A DNA stretch of 64,000 nucleotides from Rhodoplanes elegans (GTDB taxonomy: Bacteria; Pseudomonadota; Alphaproteobacteria; Rhizobiales; Xanthobacteraceae). This document shows positions 51,103 through 59,645 of the stretch, one piece after another; the stretch's first letter is position 1, and each line of letters opens with the position of its first letter. A program made the position numbers and the translations under genes. The notes below the pieces were generated by a model. It did not search any database, had not been told where the DNA came from, and was given only the letters and a program-made list of their open reading frames with translations. The DNA lies in the NCBI RefSeq assembly GCF_016653355.1, contig NZ_NHSK01000074.1, positions 154,318-218,317 of the forward strand. Direction: 5' to 3'.

Positions 51103-51615
51103 TCACGGCCCGGCGGCGCGGGAGAGAATCGTCGCCATGAAGGCGCCGGGCGGCTGGCCGGCCGTCTCGGCCTGGCGGCGCAGCCGATCGTAGACGGCGG
51201 GCGGCAGCGGCACGTCGGCGAGGATCTCGGCCCCCTGCGGCAGCGCGGCGGCGCCGAGCGCGCGATAGACGGCGCGATCGAACTGCCGCATCAGCCGCCA
51301 CCGCTGCGCCGGCGTCGCGCTCGTGCGGGCGACGATCGGGCAATAGGCGCCGATCAGCATGTCGCCGATCAGGTCGTCGGAGGCCGACGGGGTCGCCGCC
51401 TTGGCGCGCGCGACGAGGCCGCCGACCTCGTCGGCGAGATCGGCGGCGTTGCCGCTGGTGAGCCGGCCGATCTCTTTGTCGTCGATGGCGAGCGGCGGCA
51501 CGCCGCCCGGGCCGACCACGGGGCAGTCGAGCCCCGCCGCCCGCGCCGGCGCGGTGGCCGACAGTCCGATCAGAACGGCGGCGACGAGGGCCGCACCCGG
51601 CATTCCGGCACGCAT
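51103..51615 (-). CDS. Exported hypothetical protein
   Basis: A 170-residue protein with a signal peptide (MRAGMPGAALVAAVLIGL, cleavage near APARA). The mature part has two cysteines (LDCPVVG and AYCPIV) and is mostly helical. GGGAGGTGA precedes the ATG. It lies 59 bases upstream of the L,D-transpeptidase gene on the same strand, so they may be cotranscribed. No family was recognised. Confidence 0.7.
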   Translation of the reverse strand: MRAGMPGAALVAAVLIGLSATAPARAAGLDCPVVGPGGVPPLAIDDKEIGRLTSGNAADLADEVGGLVARAKAATPSASDDLIGDMLIGAYCPIVARTSATPAQRWRLMRQFDRAVYRALGAAALPQGAEILADVPLPPAVYDRLRRQAETAGQPPGAFMATILSRAAGP

Positions 51616-51816
51616 GGTCACCTCCCGAGATCTGTCCCGCCGCGAGGGTGCCACGGACCGGCGGGCCGGCCAAGGCCCCCCGAAGACGCCACGACGGGCG
51701 GATCCTGGAGGATCCGCCCGTCGTGGTCGCGCCGTCACGGGGGTCGGGCGGCGCGCACGGCCCGCCGGGCCGCGCCGGTCATTCGAGCCCGGTCGTTCGA
51801 GCCCGGTCGTCCTGGC

Positions 51817-52800
51817 TCAGTTGTTCAGGTTGATGACGCCGGTCTTGGCGATCTCGGCCCAGCGCGCCGAATCCTTCTTCATGAAGGCGGCGAACTCGGC
51901 CGGGCTGTTGCCGACCGGGCGGGCGCCCTCGGCCTCCAGGCGCTGCTTGACGAGCGGCGTGTTGATCGCGTCGACGGTCGTCTTGCGCAGCGTCTCGATC
52001 ACGTCCTTCGGCGTGCCGGCCGGCACCACGAAGCCGTACCAGGCGGTCGACTCGTAGTCGGGCCAGCCGCTCTCGGCGACGCTCGGCACGTCGGGCAGCA
52101 CGGTGACGCGGTCCTTCGAGGTGACGGCGAGGGGCCGCAGGAGCTTGCCCTCGATCATGCCGAGCACCGAGGGGATGGTCGTCACCATGAACTGGGTCTG
52201 GGCGCCGAGCAGATCGTTCAGCGCCGGGCCGGCGCCCTTGTAGGGCACGTGGACGGTCTCGATCTTGGCGACGACGTTGAGCAGCACGGTGGCGAGATGG
52301 CTCGCCGAGCCGTTGCCGGCCGAGCCGTAGGTGAGCTTGCCCGGATTGGCCTTGGCGTAGGCGATCAGCTGCTTGATGTCGGTGAACTCCGACTTCGGCG
52401 GCACCACGACGACCAGCGGCGCCGCGGCGATCAGCGTGATCGGGTCGAAGGCGGTCAGCGGGTCGACCTTGATGTTCTTGAAGATGTGCGGGTTGACGGC
52501 CATCGGCCCCTGGTTGGCCTGCAGCATCGTGTAGCCGTCGGCCGGCGCCGAGGCGACGTTCTGGGTGGCGAGATTGCCGCCGGCGCCGGTGATGTTCTCG
52601 ACCACCACGGACCAGCCCGCCTTCTCGGCCATCGCCTGGGCGACCATACGGGCGAGCGCGTCGGTGCCGCCGCCGGCCGCGTAGGGCACGACGAGGCGGA
52701 TCGGCCGCGCCGGAAAGGTCTGGGCGTGCAGGATCGAGGGGGCGGCGGCGACGAAGGGCGCGGCGAAGAGGCCGGCACAGAGCTGGCGGCGGTCCATCAT
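51817..52800 (-). CDS. TTT-family (Bug) periplasmic solute-binding protein, copy 1
   Basis: A 327-residue receptor of the tripartite tricarboxylate transporter type. It has a signal peptide with paired arginines (MMDRRQLCAGLF), then RPIRLVVPYAAGGGTDALAR, VENITGAGGNLATQNVA, VHVPYKGAGPALNDLLG and PLAVTSKDRVTVLPDVPSV, the family signatures. No TctA/TctB membrane genes are nearby, a common situation for Bug receptors. It is downstream of galD on the same strand and so may bring in the galD pathway substrate, such as a gallate- or citrate-like acid (inferred). Confidence 0.93.
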   Translation of the reverse strand: MMDRRQLCAGLFAAPFVAAAPSILHAQTFPARPIRLVVPYAAGGGTDALARMVAQAMAEKAGWSVVVENITGAGGNLATQNVASAPADGYTMLQANQGPMAVNPHIFKNIKVDPLTAFDPITLIAAAPLVVVVPPKSEFTDIKQLIAYAKANPGKLTYGSAGNGSASHLATVLLNVVAKIETVHVPYKGAGPALNDLLGAQTQFMVTTIPSVLGMIEGKLLRPLAVTSKDRVTVLPDVPSVAESGWPDYESTAWYGFVVPAGTPKDVIETLRKTTVDAINTPLVKQRLEAEGARPVGNSPAEFAAFMKKDSARWAEIAKTGVINLNN

Positions 52801-52910
52801 GGTCTCTCTCCCGGATATCGTGCGTCTGTTCGACGGACTGATCGTATTTTCGGTCTTCACGGTCTGGCTCGTCTCGCGACGACCAGGCATGCCTCGTATG
52901 GAAAGCCGGA

Positions 52911-54032
52911 TCAGGCGGCGAGCGTCGCCGCCGGCACCAGCAGATTGCCCTCGAAGATGCGGCGCGCCGTGCGGATGACCCCGGCACGGGCGACGCTGCC
53001 GTCGGCCGCGAAGCCGAGGTCGATGTCGATGCGTCCGCTCGGATGCTCGATCGCGACGGCGCCGCGGGTCGCCTCCGACGCCGACGGCGCGGCGAGATCG
53101 TACGCCACCGTGCCGGGCGTGCGCGACGCGACAGCGACGCACAGGGCGCCGGTGACGGCGTGGCTCTTGTGGCAGCGGTCGGGCACGAAGTAGCGCGACG
53201 TGATGGTGCCGCCGCGGCGCGGCGCCGACAGGAGCCCGACCTTCGGGATGACGAGCTTCGAGACGTCGCCGAGCCCCATGCGGCGGCCGGCCTCGAGCCG
53301 CAGGTCCTGGATGCGGGCGAGCAGCGCCGTATTCGCGTCCAGCACCTCGGCCGTCTCGTCGCCGGCGATGCCGAGATCGGCGGCCGCCGCCAGCATCATC
53401 GGCATGGCGTAGTCGGCGAGCGTGACGCGCACGCCGTCGATGATCTCGCTGGTCTGCCCGGTCGGGAACAGGCCCGAGGTCTTCGAGCCGACCGCGTCGA
53501 GGAACACGAGCCGGATCGGCGCCGCCGTGCCGGGCACGCCGTCGATCGCCGCCTCGCCGTCGTACTGCACGACGCCGTCCGGGGTGCGGATCGTCGCCTC
53601 GACCAGCGCCTTGGTGTTGCGGTTGAAGATGCGCACCGTCGTCTCGCCGTCGCGCGCGGCGACGAGCCCGCTCTCGATCGCGAACGGGCCGACGCCGGAC
53701 AGCATGTTGCCGCAGTTCGGGCTGGTGTCGACGAAGGCGCGGTCGACCGACACCTGCGCAAACAGATAGTCGACGTCGGCGTCGGGGCGCTCGGAACGCG
53801 ACACGATCGCCACCTTGCTGGTCAGCGCATGGCCGCCGCCGATGCCGTCGACCTGCAGCGTGTGCGGCGAGCCCATCGCGGCGATCAGCACGCGGTCGCG
53901 CGCCGCCGGATCGGCCGGCAGGTCGGAGGCGAGGAAGTACGGCCCGCGCGACGTGCCGCCACGCATCAGCACGCAAGGAATCTTGATCGAGCCGGCAGGC
54001 TTGGACGCGGGATTCGACGCATTTTGCGACAT
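52911..54032 (-). CDS. galD: 4-Oxalomesaconate tautomerase (PrpF family)
   Basis: A diaminopimelate-epimerase-fold isomerase; GalD tautomerises 4-oxalomesaconate in gallate or protocatechuate 4,5-cleavage. The 373 residues have IPCVLMRGGTSRGPYFLASD, VDGIGGGHALTSKVAIVS, DTSPNCGNMLSGVGPFA (catalytic Cys) and LSAPRRGGTITSRYFVP. It matches GalD more than PrpF (2-methylaconitate isomerase), but PrpF-like activity cannot be excluded. The ATG at 54032 gives the normal N-terminus; in-frame ATGs at 54092 and 54122 would add 20-30 unconserved residues. Divergent from a LysR regulator. Confidence 0.85.
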   Translation of the reverse strand: MSQNASNPASKPAGSIKIPCVLMRGGTSRGPYFLASDLPADPAARDRVLIAAMGSPHTLQVDGIGGGHALTSKVAIVSRSERPDADVDYLFAQVSVDRAFVDTSPNCGNMLSGVGPFAIESGLVAARDGETTVRIFNRNTKALVEATIRTPDGVVQYDGEAAIDGVPGTAAPIRLVFLDAVGSKTSGLFPTGQTSEIIDGVRVTLADYAMPMMLAAAADLGIAGDETAEVLDANTALLARIQDLRLEAGRRMGLGDVSKLVIPKVGLLSAPRRGGTITSRYFVPDRCHKSHAVTGALCVAVASRTPGTVAYDLAAPSASEATRGAVAIEHPSGRIDIDLGFAADGSVARAGVIRTARRIFEGNLLVPAATLAA

Positions 54033-54109
54033 GGGCGCAGCGACCGTGTGGCAGGCGGGGGACAGGACCGACGGGCAGGTGGCGCTTGTCATGCCAAGTC
54101 GCCTAACGA

Positions 54110-54122
54110 TTGTAAATTGCAA
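54110..54122. promoter_or_regulatory. Probable LysR-type operator between galD and the regulator gene
   Basis: TTGTAAATTGCAA is a near-perfect 13-bp dyad (TTGTAA / TTGCAA around a central A) in a short A+T-rich patch 22 bases before the LysR start. It fits the T-N11-A type of LysR site. It overlaps the earliest possible galD start at 54122, which argues for the later start. Confidence 0.55.
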
Positions 54123-54144
54123 AAATCGGCGCTATTGATGCGCC

Positions 54145-55095
54145 ATGAACAAGAATTTCGAGGCCATGGATCTGCGCGCCTTTCTGGCGGTGGCGGAGCA
54201 CGGCAGCTTCCATGCGGCGGCGGATGCGCTCCACGTCTCGCAGCCGGCACTGAGCCGGCGCATCCAGCGCCTGGAGGCGATGGTCGGGGCCGCGCTGCTC
54301 GAGCGCACCACGCGCCGCGTCGCCCTCACCGCTTTCGGGCGCGAGCTGGTGCCGCGGCTGCAGCGGCTGCTGGAGGAGCTCGACGCCTCGCTGTTCGGCC
54401 TGCGCGACGCCGGCGGCCGCGACACGCCCGTCACGCTCGCCTGCGTGCCGACCGCGGCCTTCTACTTCCTGCCCGCCGTCATCGCCCGCTTCGGCGAGCT
54501 CTATCCCGAGGTGCGCTTCCGCATCCTCGACCTCTCGGCGACGGCCGGGCTCGAGGCGGTGTCGCGCGGCGAGGCCGATTTCGGCGTCAACTTCCTCGGC
54601 GCCTCCGACGCCGCGCTGTCCTTCGCGCCGCTCTTGGAGGACCCGTTCGTCCTCGCCTGCCGGCGCGACCACCCGCTCGCCTCCCGCGACGCGGTGGACT
54701 GGGCGGATCTGGAGCCGTATCGGCTCGTCACGGTCGGCCGCGAGAGCGGCAACCGCGTGCTGCTCGAGACCGCGCTCGGCCGCGCCGAGGTGCGCATGCG
54801 CTGCTTCTACGAGGTGACGCATCTCTCCACCTCGCTCGGCCTCGTCGAGGCGGGTCTCGGCGTCTCGGTGCTGCCGCGCCTCGCCACCCCGCAGGGCGAC
54901 CATCCGATCATCGTGACGCGGCCGATCACGCCGCGCGTCACCCGCACCATCGGCCTCGTGGCGCGCCGCGGCAGCCCGCTGGCGCCGGCCGCGGCCCGCT
55001 TCCGCGATCTCCTCACCGAGACGTGGGCGGACAGGAGCGGGGCAGACAAGGGTTGGGCGGACAGGAGCAGCGACAGGGTGCATGGATCGGCGTGA
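54145..55095 (+). CDS. LysR family transcriptional regulator
   Basis: A 316-residue regulator with the LysR helix-turn-helix (DLRAFLAVAEHGSFHAAADA, LHVSQPALSRRIQRLE) and a two-lobe effector domain (LACVPTAAFYFLPAVIARF, LVEAGLGVSVLPRLA). Divergent from galD and the TTT receptor, so it probably controls them in response to an aromatic or tricarboxylic intermediate. Its last 14 bases overlap the next gene. Confidence 0.93.
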   Translation: MNKNFEAMDLRAFLAVAEHGSFHAAADALHVSQPALSRRIQRLEAMVGAALLERTTRRVALTAFGRELVPRLQRLLEELDASLFGLRDAGGRDTPVTLACVPTAAFYFLPAVIARFGELYPEVRFRILDLSATAGLEAVSRGEADFGVNFLGASDAALSFAPLLEDPFVLACRRDHPLASRDAVDWADLEPYRLVTVGRESGNRVLLETALGRAEVRMRCFYEVTHLSTSLGLVEAGLGVSVLPRLATPQGDHPIIVTRPITPRVTRTIGLVARRGSPLAPAAARFRDLLTETWADRSGADKGWADRSSDRVHGSA

Positions 55096-55627
55096 ACCCG
55101 GTGCCGGCGCGCCGCGACCACTCGGCGGACCGGCGCCTGTCGCGGCCGGCCGAACCGACATCGACACCGCGATGCGCGCCGCCCTCGTCCTGCTCACCGT
55201 CACGGCCGCGCTCGGCCTGCTCGCCAGTGCGGTCCTGGCCGGGATGGCGCTCGCCGGCGCGCCGCTCCCGTCCAAGGACGCGTCGACGCTCGTGGTGCGC
55301 CTCGCCCTGTTCCCCGTCATGCTGGCCGCGCTGCTGGTCCACTGGCCGGCCGTGCGGCGGCGGACCGGCGCGCCCGGCGGGCAGGACGACGACACCTGGT
55401 CGCGGCTGCTCGTGTCGGCGCCCGGCCCACTGATCGTCCTTCAGCGACTTCTCCTCGTCTGGGTCGTCGTCGACTACGGGCGCACCGCGATCGCCGCCGT
55501 GACGGGCTGGCCGATCGCCCCGCTCGATACGTCCGGCGAGGTCGACCCGTGGAGCATCTGGGTCTTTCTGTGGGCCGTCACCCTGTCGCTGGCCGTGGTC
55601 GCGCTGCGACGCGCCCGCGCGACATGA
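55082..55627 (+). CDS. Hypothetical membrane protein
   Basis: Encodes up to 181 residues with about four hydrophobic segments (for example VLLTVTAALGLLASAVLAGM and LVVRLALFPVMLAALLV). The likely start is either the ATG at 55082, overlapping the LysR gene by 14 bases, or the ATG at 55172 directly before the first membrane segment. No family was recognised. Confidence 0.55.
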   Translation: MDRREPGAGAPRPLGGPAPVAAGRTDIDTAMRAALVLLTVTAALGLLASAVLAGMALAGAPLPSKDASTLVVRLALFPVMLAALLVHWPAVRRRTGAPGGQDDDTWSRLLVSAPGPLIVLQRLLLVWVVVDYGRTAIAAVTGWPIAPLDTSGEVDPWSIWVFLWAVTLSLAVVALRRARAT

Positions 55628-55892
55628 CAGCACCCCGAATGACGCGCCTGGAATGACGCTCCTGGGACTGCACGCGGGATGACGCCGCACGACCGCCGCG
55701 CTAGGCTCGCGCCGACGCGGTGATCACGACTCGGCCGACTCGCGACCGGTCCCCGTTCGACCGGCAATCTCACGGCGGGCCAGCTCACGATCGACCAGGT
55801 CGCGACCAGCCGACGCCGGCGATCCGGCCGAACCGACCGCGCGACCGGTTCGGCCCGAGCGAACGAACCGACCCGCGCGAACGGAGGACGCC

Positions 55893-56084
55893 ATGCGGAT
55901 GCGCAAGCGCAACACGCTCCTGGTCCTCGCCCTCCTGTGGGCCGTGCTGGCATGGGGCGTGATCGACAGCGCCCGGCGCGGCGATCTCTCGGCCGGCACG
56001 ACGGCCGCCCTCCTCCTGCTCCTCGCCGCGCTGGCACCGCTGTTCTGGCGCCTGTTCGCGCGAGCGCGGATCCAGGGGCCGTAG
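55893..56084 (+). CDS. Small membrane protein with two hydrophobic segments
   Basis: 63 residues: a basic start (MRMRKRN), two membrane segments (LLVLALLWAVLAWGVID and TTAALLLLLAALAPLFWRLF) and a basic end. GGAGG precedes the ATG. No family was recognised, and the overall layout resembles small membrane adaptors. It lies in a 265-base gap that is otherwise empty. Confidence 0.55.
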   Translation: MRMRKRNTLLVLALLWAVLAWGVIDSARRGDLSAGTTAALLLLLAALAPLFWRLFARARIQGP

Positions 56085-56112
56085 GCCGAAGAAGGGCCGT
56101 CGTAGTAGGGCC

Positions 56113-56227
56113 GTAGCCCGGGTCGATTGAAATGAAACCCGGGAGCGGCGCCGCGGCCGCCCTGGGCGGCTGCCGAAGTCCCTCGGAAACGCTCGCCCCG
56201 GACGTCGCTGCGCTCCGTCCGGGCTAC
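56113..56227 (+). repeat. Paired GTAG-REP element, subfamily 2, copy 6
   Basis: 115 bp starting GTAGCCCGGGTCGA and ending CCGTCCGGGCTAC. The right unit has GGACGTCGCTGCGCTCC in place of the CCGTCGCTTCGCTCC of the copies near the RAYT gene, so this is a second subfamily. It forms a tandem pair with the next copy, 28 bp away. Confidence 0.88.
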
Positions 56228-56255
56228 GATCGTGACGACCGCAAGGCCGTCGGCC

Positions 56256-56370
56256 GTAGCCCGGGTCGAGGGAAACGAAACCCGGGAGCAGCGCCGCGGC
56301 CGCGCTGGGCGGCGGCCGAAGTCCCTCGGAAACGCTCGCCCCGGACGTCGCTGCGCTCCGTCCAGGCTAC
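56256..56370 (+). repeat. Paired GTAG-REP element, subfamily 2, copy 7
   Basis: 115 bp nearly the same as 56113-56227, in the same orientation, with roughly eight base differences (estimated by eye). The right end reads CAGGCTAC instead of CGGGCTAC. Confidence 0.88.
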
Positions 56371-56392
56371 GATCGTTCCGATCGTGGCCGGG

Positions 56393-56692
56393 CTATGCTC
56401 GGCCCGGCGTCTCGCCCGCCTTGAACCGCAGCCAGTCGGCCCGCAGGCAGATCGCGCAGGGCCGATAGCCGGCCGCGACCGCGGTCTCGGCGTCGGCGAA
56501 GAACACGCGGTTCTCGACGTAGTGGCCCTTGGCGATCCAGCGCAGCGCGTTCGGACAGTCCAGCCGCCCGTAGATCCGTAGCCGCCGATTGCCGCCGAGC
56601 GTCCCCTTGCTGGCACTGTCGTAGAAGCGACGGTCGGCGCCGAGCAGACGATAGGTGCGGGTCAAGAGAGGCTCCGGGCGAGGCGAGGCCAT
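56393..56692 (-). CDS. Ada-type metal-binding domain protein
   Basis: A 99-residue protein consisting of an Ada zinc-binding domain: the TRTYRLLGADRRFYDSASKG start and four cysteines ending in YRPCAICLRADWLRF. In Ada this domain takes methyl groups from DNA phosphotriesters; free-standing copies without the AraC and methyltransferase domains are of uncertain role. One expected Cys position appears as LDCPN. The gene is enclosed by REP copies 7 and 8. Confidence 0.8.
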   Translation of the reverse strand: MASPRPEPLLTRTYRLLGADRRFYDSASKGTLGGNRRLRIYGRLDCPNALRWIAKGHYVENRVFFADAETAVAAGYRPCAICLRADWLRFKAGETPGRA

Positions 56693-56699
56693 CGAGACC

Positions 56700-56811
56700 G
56701 TAGCCCGGGTTGAGGGAAACGAAACCCGGGACCGGCGGCCCGGCCTCCTCGGCGGCGGCCGAAGTCCTCGGGACTGCCCGCCCCGGACGTCGCTGCGCTC
56801 CGTCCAGGCTA
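56700..56811 (+). repeat. Paired GTAG-REP element, subfamily 2, copy 8
   Basis: 112 bp starting GTAGCCCGGGTTGAGG with the arm AAACCCGGG, and ending CCGTCCAGGCTA; the last base of the terminal CTAC is changed to A. It sits just upstream of the Ada-domain gene on the other side from copy 7. Confidence 0.82.
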
Positions 56812-56895
56812 AGAGCGGCTCGCCACGCCGTGCTGCGGCATGCCCCCTCCCCGACCCTCCCCCGCTAGCGGGGGAGGGAGAAGAGATCGCCCGCC

Positions 56896-57351
56896 CTACT
56901 TCACGTCCAGGAGCTCGACGTCGAAGATCAGGGTGGCGTTGGGCGGGATGACGCCGCCGGCGCCGCGGGCGCCGTAGCCGAGCTCGGGCGGGATCACCAG
57001 GGTGCGCTTGCCGCCGACCTTCATGGTGGCGACGCCCTCGTCCCAGCCCTTGATCACCCGGCCCATGCCGAGCGGGAACGAGAACGGCTGGCCGCGGTCG
57101 ACCGAGGAGTCGAATTTCTTACCCTTGGCGCCGTTCTCGAACAGCCAGCCGGTGTAGTGCATGACGCAGGTCTGGCCGCGCGCCGGCGTGGCGCCGGTGC
57201 CGACCGTGGTGTCCGTGATGGTGAGGCCCGAGGCGGTGGTCATGGGTTTTCCGGTCTGAGCGGTGGCGGGGCGGACGAGGCCGATGAAGGCCGCGGATGC
57301 GGCGAGGCCGGTGAGGGCCGACAGGACGGTTCGGCGGGTCGAGGCGAGCAT
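56896..57351 (-). CDS. Exported FKBP-type peptidyl-prolyl cis-trans isomerase
   Basis: A 151-residue protein with an N-terminal twin-arginine-like signal ([12 protein letters not shown], cleavage near ATAQ) and a complete FKBP domain: [52 protein letters not shown] and [13 protein letters not shown]. Expected in the periplasm as a folding helper. The ATG at 57351 follows AAGGAGA. The frame open upstream is not conserved. Confidence 0.95.
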   Translation of the reverse strand: MLASTRRTVLSALTGLAASAAFIGLVRPATAQTGKPMTTASGLTITDTTVGTGATPARGQTCVMHYTGWLFENGAKGKKFDSSVDRGQPFSFPLGMGRVIKGWDEGVATMKVGGKRTLVIPPELGYGARGAGGVIPPNATLIFDVELLDVK

Positions 57352-57769
57352 GCCGTCTCCTTGCAGGACGGCCGACCCGACGGCCGGCCGCGGACGCGGC
57401 ACGTCCCGGCGCGCCGGCGCCGGGAGCCGCAGGGGGCGCGACCCTAGCCCGAAGCGGGCCGGCTCGCATCCCGGATTTTTCCGTCGAAACCCGGCCCCGC
57501 CCGATGCGTTGTCCCGACAGCACGCGCCGGATGACAACCGGCCGCAACAGGGACGATGGACGCAGCCATTTTGCCGGTTTCTCGCTGCGACATCAGCGCA
57601 TTGGTACGCGCCGACATCTGACCTGTTTCCGGCGCGTGCGACTGTCTCGTGGTCCACGCCGACGACTCGTCGCCGATCGCCCCGCCTTGGGCGATGCCCC
57701 CGCTCCGCCCGAATCCGCTACACTGATCCGGCGATCCGACCGTCGGACGCAGCGGACGAGCGGACGACC

Positions 57770-58312
57770 ATGGCCCTCGATGCGGAGCAGCGCGGCGTCG
57801 CCCGCGGCATGGCGGCGGGCGCCCTCTTCTCCGCCGTGGTCGTCGGCGCCGGCCTGATGCTCCCGCCGATCGCCCTGCCCGCCGCCGACACGACCGCGTA
57901 TCGGCTCGCCTTCGCGCTGCGGTGCGACCTCGTCGTCGCGCTGTGGCTGATCGCTACCATCGCGGCCGTCGCCAACGGCCGGTTCTTCTCGGCCCGGGAC
58001 ATCGCCGGCAGCGCCTTCGCGCCGCCCTCGGAGCGCATCGCGATCCCCCGCGCCGTGCTGCAGAACACGCTCGAGCAGGCCGTGGTCGCCATCGCGGCGC
58101 ATCTCGCGCTCGCGACCGTGCTGCCGTTCCGGGCGCTCGGGCTGATACCGCTGCTGGTGGTGCTGTTCAGCGTCGGCCGCGCCGCCTTCTGGGCCGGCTA
58201 TGGGCGGGGTGCGCACGCCCGCGCCTTCGGCTTCGCCACGACTTTCTATCCAACGATCTTTGCCGCATTGCTGGCGCTCGGGCTGAGCGTCGGTCCGAAC
58301 GTCCTGCCGTGA
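57770..58312 (+). CDS. MAPEG family membrane protein
   Basis: A 180-residue protein with four hydrophobic segments. Residues around SERIAIPRAVLQNTLEQAVV and the ending region GRAAFWAGYGRGAHARAFGFA fit the MAPEG family (membrane-associated glutathione/eicosanoid proteins). Bacterial members are poorly characterised. The ATG at 57770 follows GGACGA; the long frame upstream has no homology. Confidence 0.85.
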   Translation: MALDAEQRGVARGMAAGALFSAVVVGAGLMLPPIALPAADTTAYRLAFALRCDLVVALWLIATIAAVANGRFFSARDIAGSAFAPPSERIAIPRAVLQNTLEQAVVAIAAHLALATVLPFRALGLIPLLVVLFSVGRAAFWAGYGRGAHARAFGFATTFYPTIFAALLALGLSVGPNVLP

Positions 58313-58334
58313 CCCGCCGGCGCGTGCCGTCGCC

Positions 58335-58907
58335 CTATCCGGCCAGCATGCGCTCGATCCGGGCCCGGCAGGCCTCGCACACGCCGTAGCCGACCAGGAT
58401 CGGCGCGTCCTGGCTCGGCGGCGTGCCGCCCGGGATCCCGACGGCCTCGGCCGAGAACCGGACGGTGTCCGGCTCGTGCCAGCCGGAGGCGTCGCGCACG
58501 CGGTTGCACGAGCTGCAGCGGATGATCGCCGGCCCGCGCGGCGCCCCCGGCCGGGCCGGCGCGAAGCGCACCGGGCGCTGCATCGGCTCGCAGCGCAGGA
58601 GCCGGTGCTCGAACGTGACGGTCCCGTCGGGCGCCGGCGTCAGCGTCATCTCCATCCAGCGCTTGAGACCCGGCGTGTCGCAGCGGTAGGGCACGGTGCG
58701 CGGCGTACCGAAGCGGCGCACCCGATCGAGCACGGTCAGGACCAGCATGCGGGCCGGATCGCCGTGGACGTGATCGAGCAGCCCGGTGCCGAGCACCCGC
58801 GCGACGACCGCGGCGGCGCCGCCATTGGCGATCGCGACCTCGTCCCACGGCCCGCCGACCGCGACGATGCGGTTGGAGCGATCGACGCGGATGCTGAGTG
58901 GATCCAC
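58335..58907 (-). CDS. Hypothetical protein with C-terminal zinc-ribbon-like cysteines
   Basis: A 190-residue soluble protein. The first 120 residues resemble a PAS-like sensory fold by pattern (RIVAVGGPWDEVAIANGG, TVTFEHRLLRCEP), without a firm match. The C-terminus has IIRCSSCNRVRD and GVCEACRARIERML, so four cysteines could bind one zinc. No family was recognised with certainty. Confidence 0.65.
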   Translation of the reverse strand: MDPLSIRVDRSNRIVAVGGPWDEVAIANGGAAAVVARVLGTGLLDHVHGDPARMLVLTVLDRVRRFGTPRTVPYRCDTPGLKRWMEMTLTPAPDGTVTFEHRLLRCEPMQRPVRFAPARPGAPRGPAIIRCSSCNRVRDASGWHEPDTVRFSAEAVGIPGGTPPSQDAPILVGYGVCEACRARIERMLAG

Positions 58908-59044
58908 GGGCGTTGGTCCCTGCGCCGCATGCGGCCGCGCGACGGCATCGGCCGGATGCTAGGGCGGCGTGCCGCGGTGCGCCATGACCCGACCGGGCGA
59001 CTTTTCGACCCGGCCGCGACATTGTTGGTCCTGGGGGCCGGGCG

Positions 59045-59350
59045 TCAGGTCTCCGGCTCGGTGGTGAAGAACAACGGAAAGCCGTTCGCCTTGCCGAGCT
59101 CGGTGGCCTCGGTCGCCTTGGTCTCGGCGACGTCGCGGGCGAACACGGCGACCACGCAGGCGTTCTTGCGGTGCGCCGTCATCATCACGGCGAGCGCCTG
59201 GCTCTCGTTCATCCGGAACACCGCCTTCAGCACCTCGACGACGAATTCGCGCGGCGTATAGTCGTCGTTGAGCAGGATCACCTTGTGGAGCGGCGGGCGC
59301 TGCGTCTTCGGCCGCGTGGCGACGCGCGGCCTCAGCAGAGGCTGGCTCAT
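59045..59350 (-). CDS. clpS: ATP-dependent Clp protease adaptor ClpS
   Basis: Delivers N-degron substrates to ClpAP. The 101 residues contain VILLNDDYTPREFVVEVLKA, VFRMNESQALAVMMTAHRKN and the ending ETKATEATELGKANGFPL. The sequence is closer to the rhizobial ClpS2 than to ClpS1, which alters N-degron preference in related species. No clpA is adjacent. The ATG at 59350 follows GAGGAG. Confidence 0.93.
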   Translation of the reverse strand: MSQPLLRPRVATRPKTQRPPLHKVILLNDDYTPREFVVEVLKAVFRMNESQALAVMMTAHRKNACVVAVFARDVAETKATEATELGKANGFPLFFTTEPET

Positions 59351-59485
59351 CGATTGCTCCTCGACACGGACCGGGAAAAACACGCCTCCGCGGCTTCGGC
59401 AGCGCGGCGCGGCGCCGTCACCTTAGCGCGGCGCGGCGAGTCACGCGGTGACGGTGCGATCACGATCGCGTGAAAGCGCGGTCGC

Positions 59486-59628
59486 TCGTCCCGGACACGG
59501 GGCAACGCACCGCGAGCCGGGACCCAGGGCGACAATGCGAGACGGTCGAGACGAGGTGCCGTGCGGCCCCTCGGCCCCGGCTCTGCGGTGCATCAGGCCT
59601 GCGGCCTGACGCACCTTGTCCGGGGCAT
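59486..59628. repeat. Dispersed palindromic repeat (same family as 3263-3495)
   Basis: Read in reverse, 59570-59627 matches about 3340-3400 (GCACCTTGTCCGGGG, TGCGGTGCATCAGGCC). It fills most of the gap between clpS and the second TTT receptor gene. Confidence 0.65.
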
Positions 59629-59645
59629 GCGGAGGGGCGGGAGCG

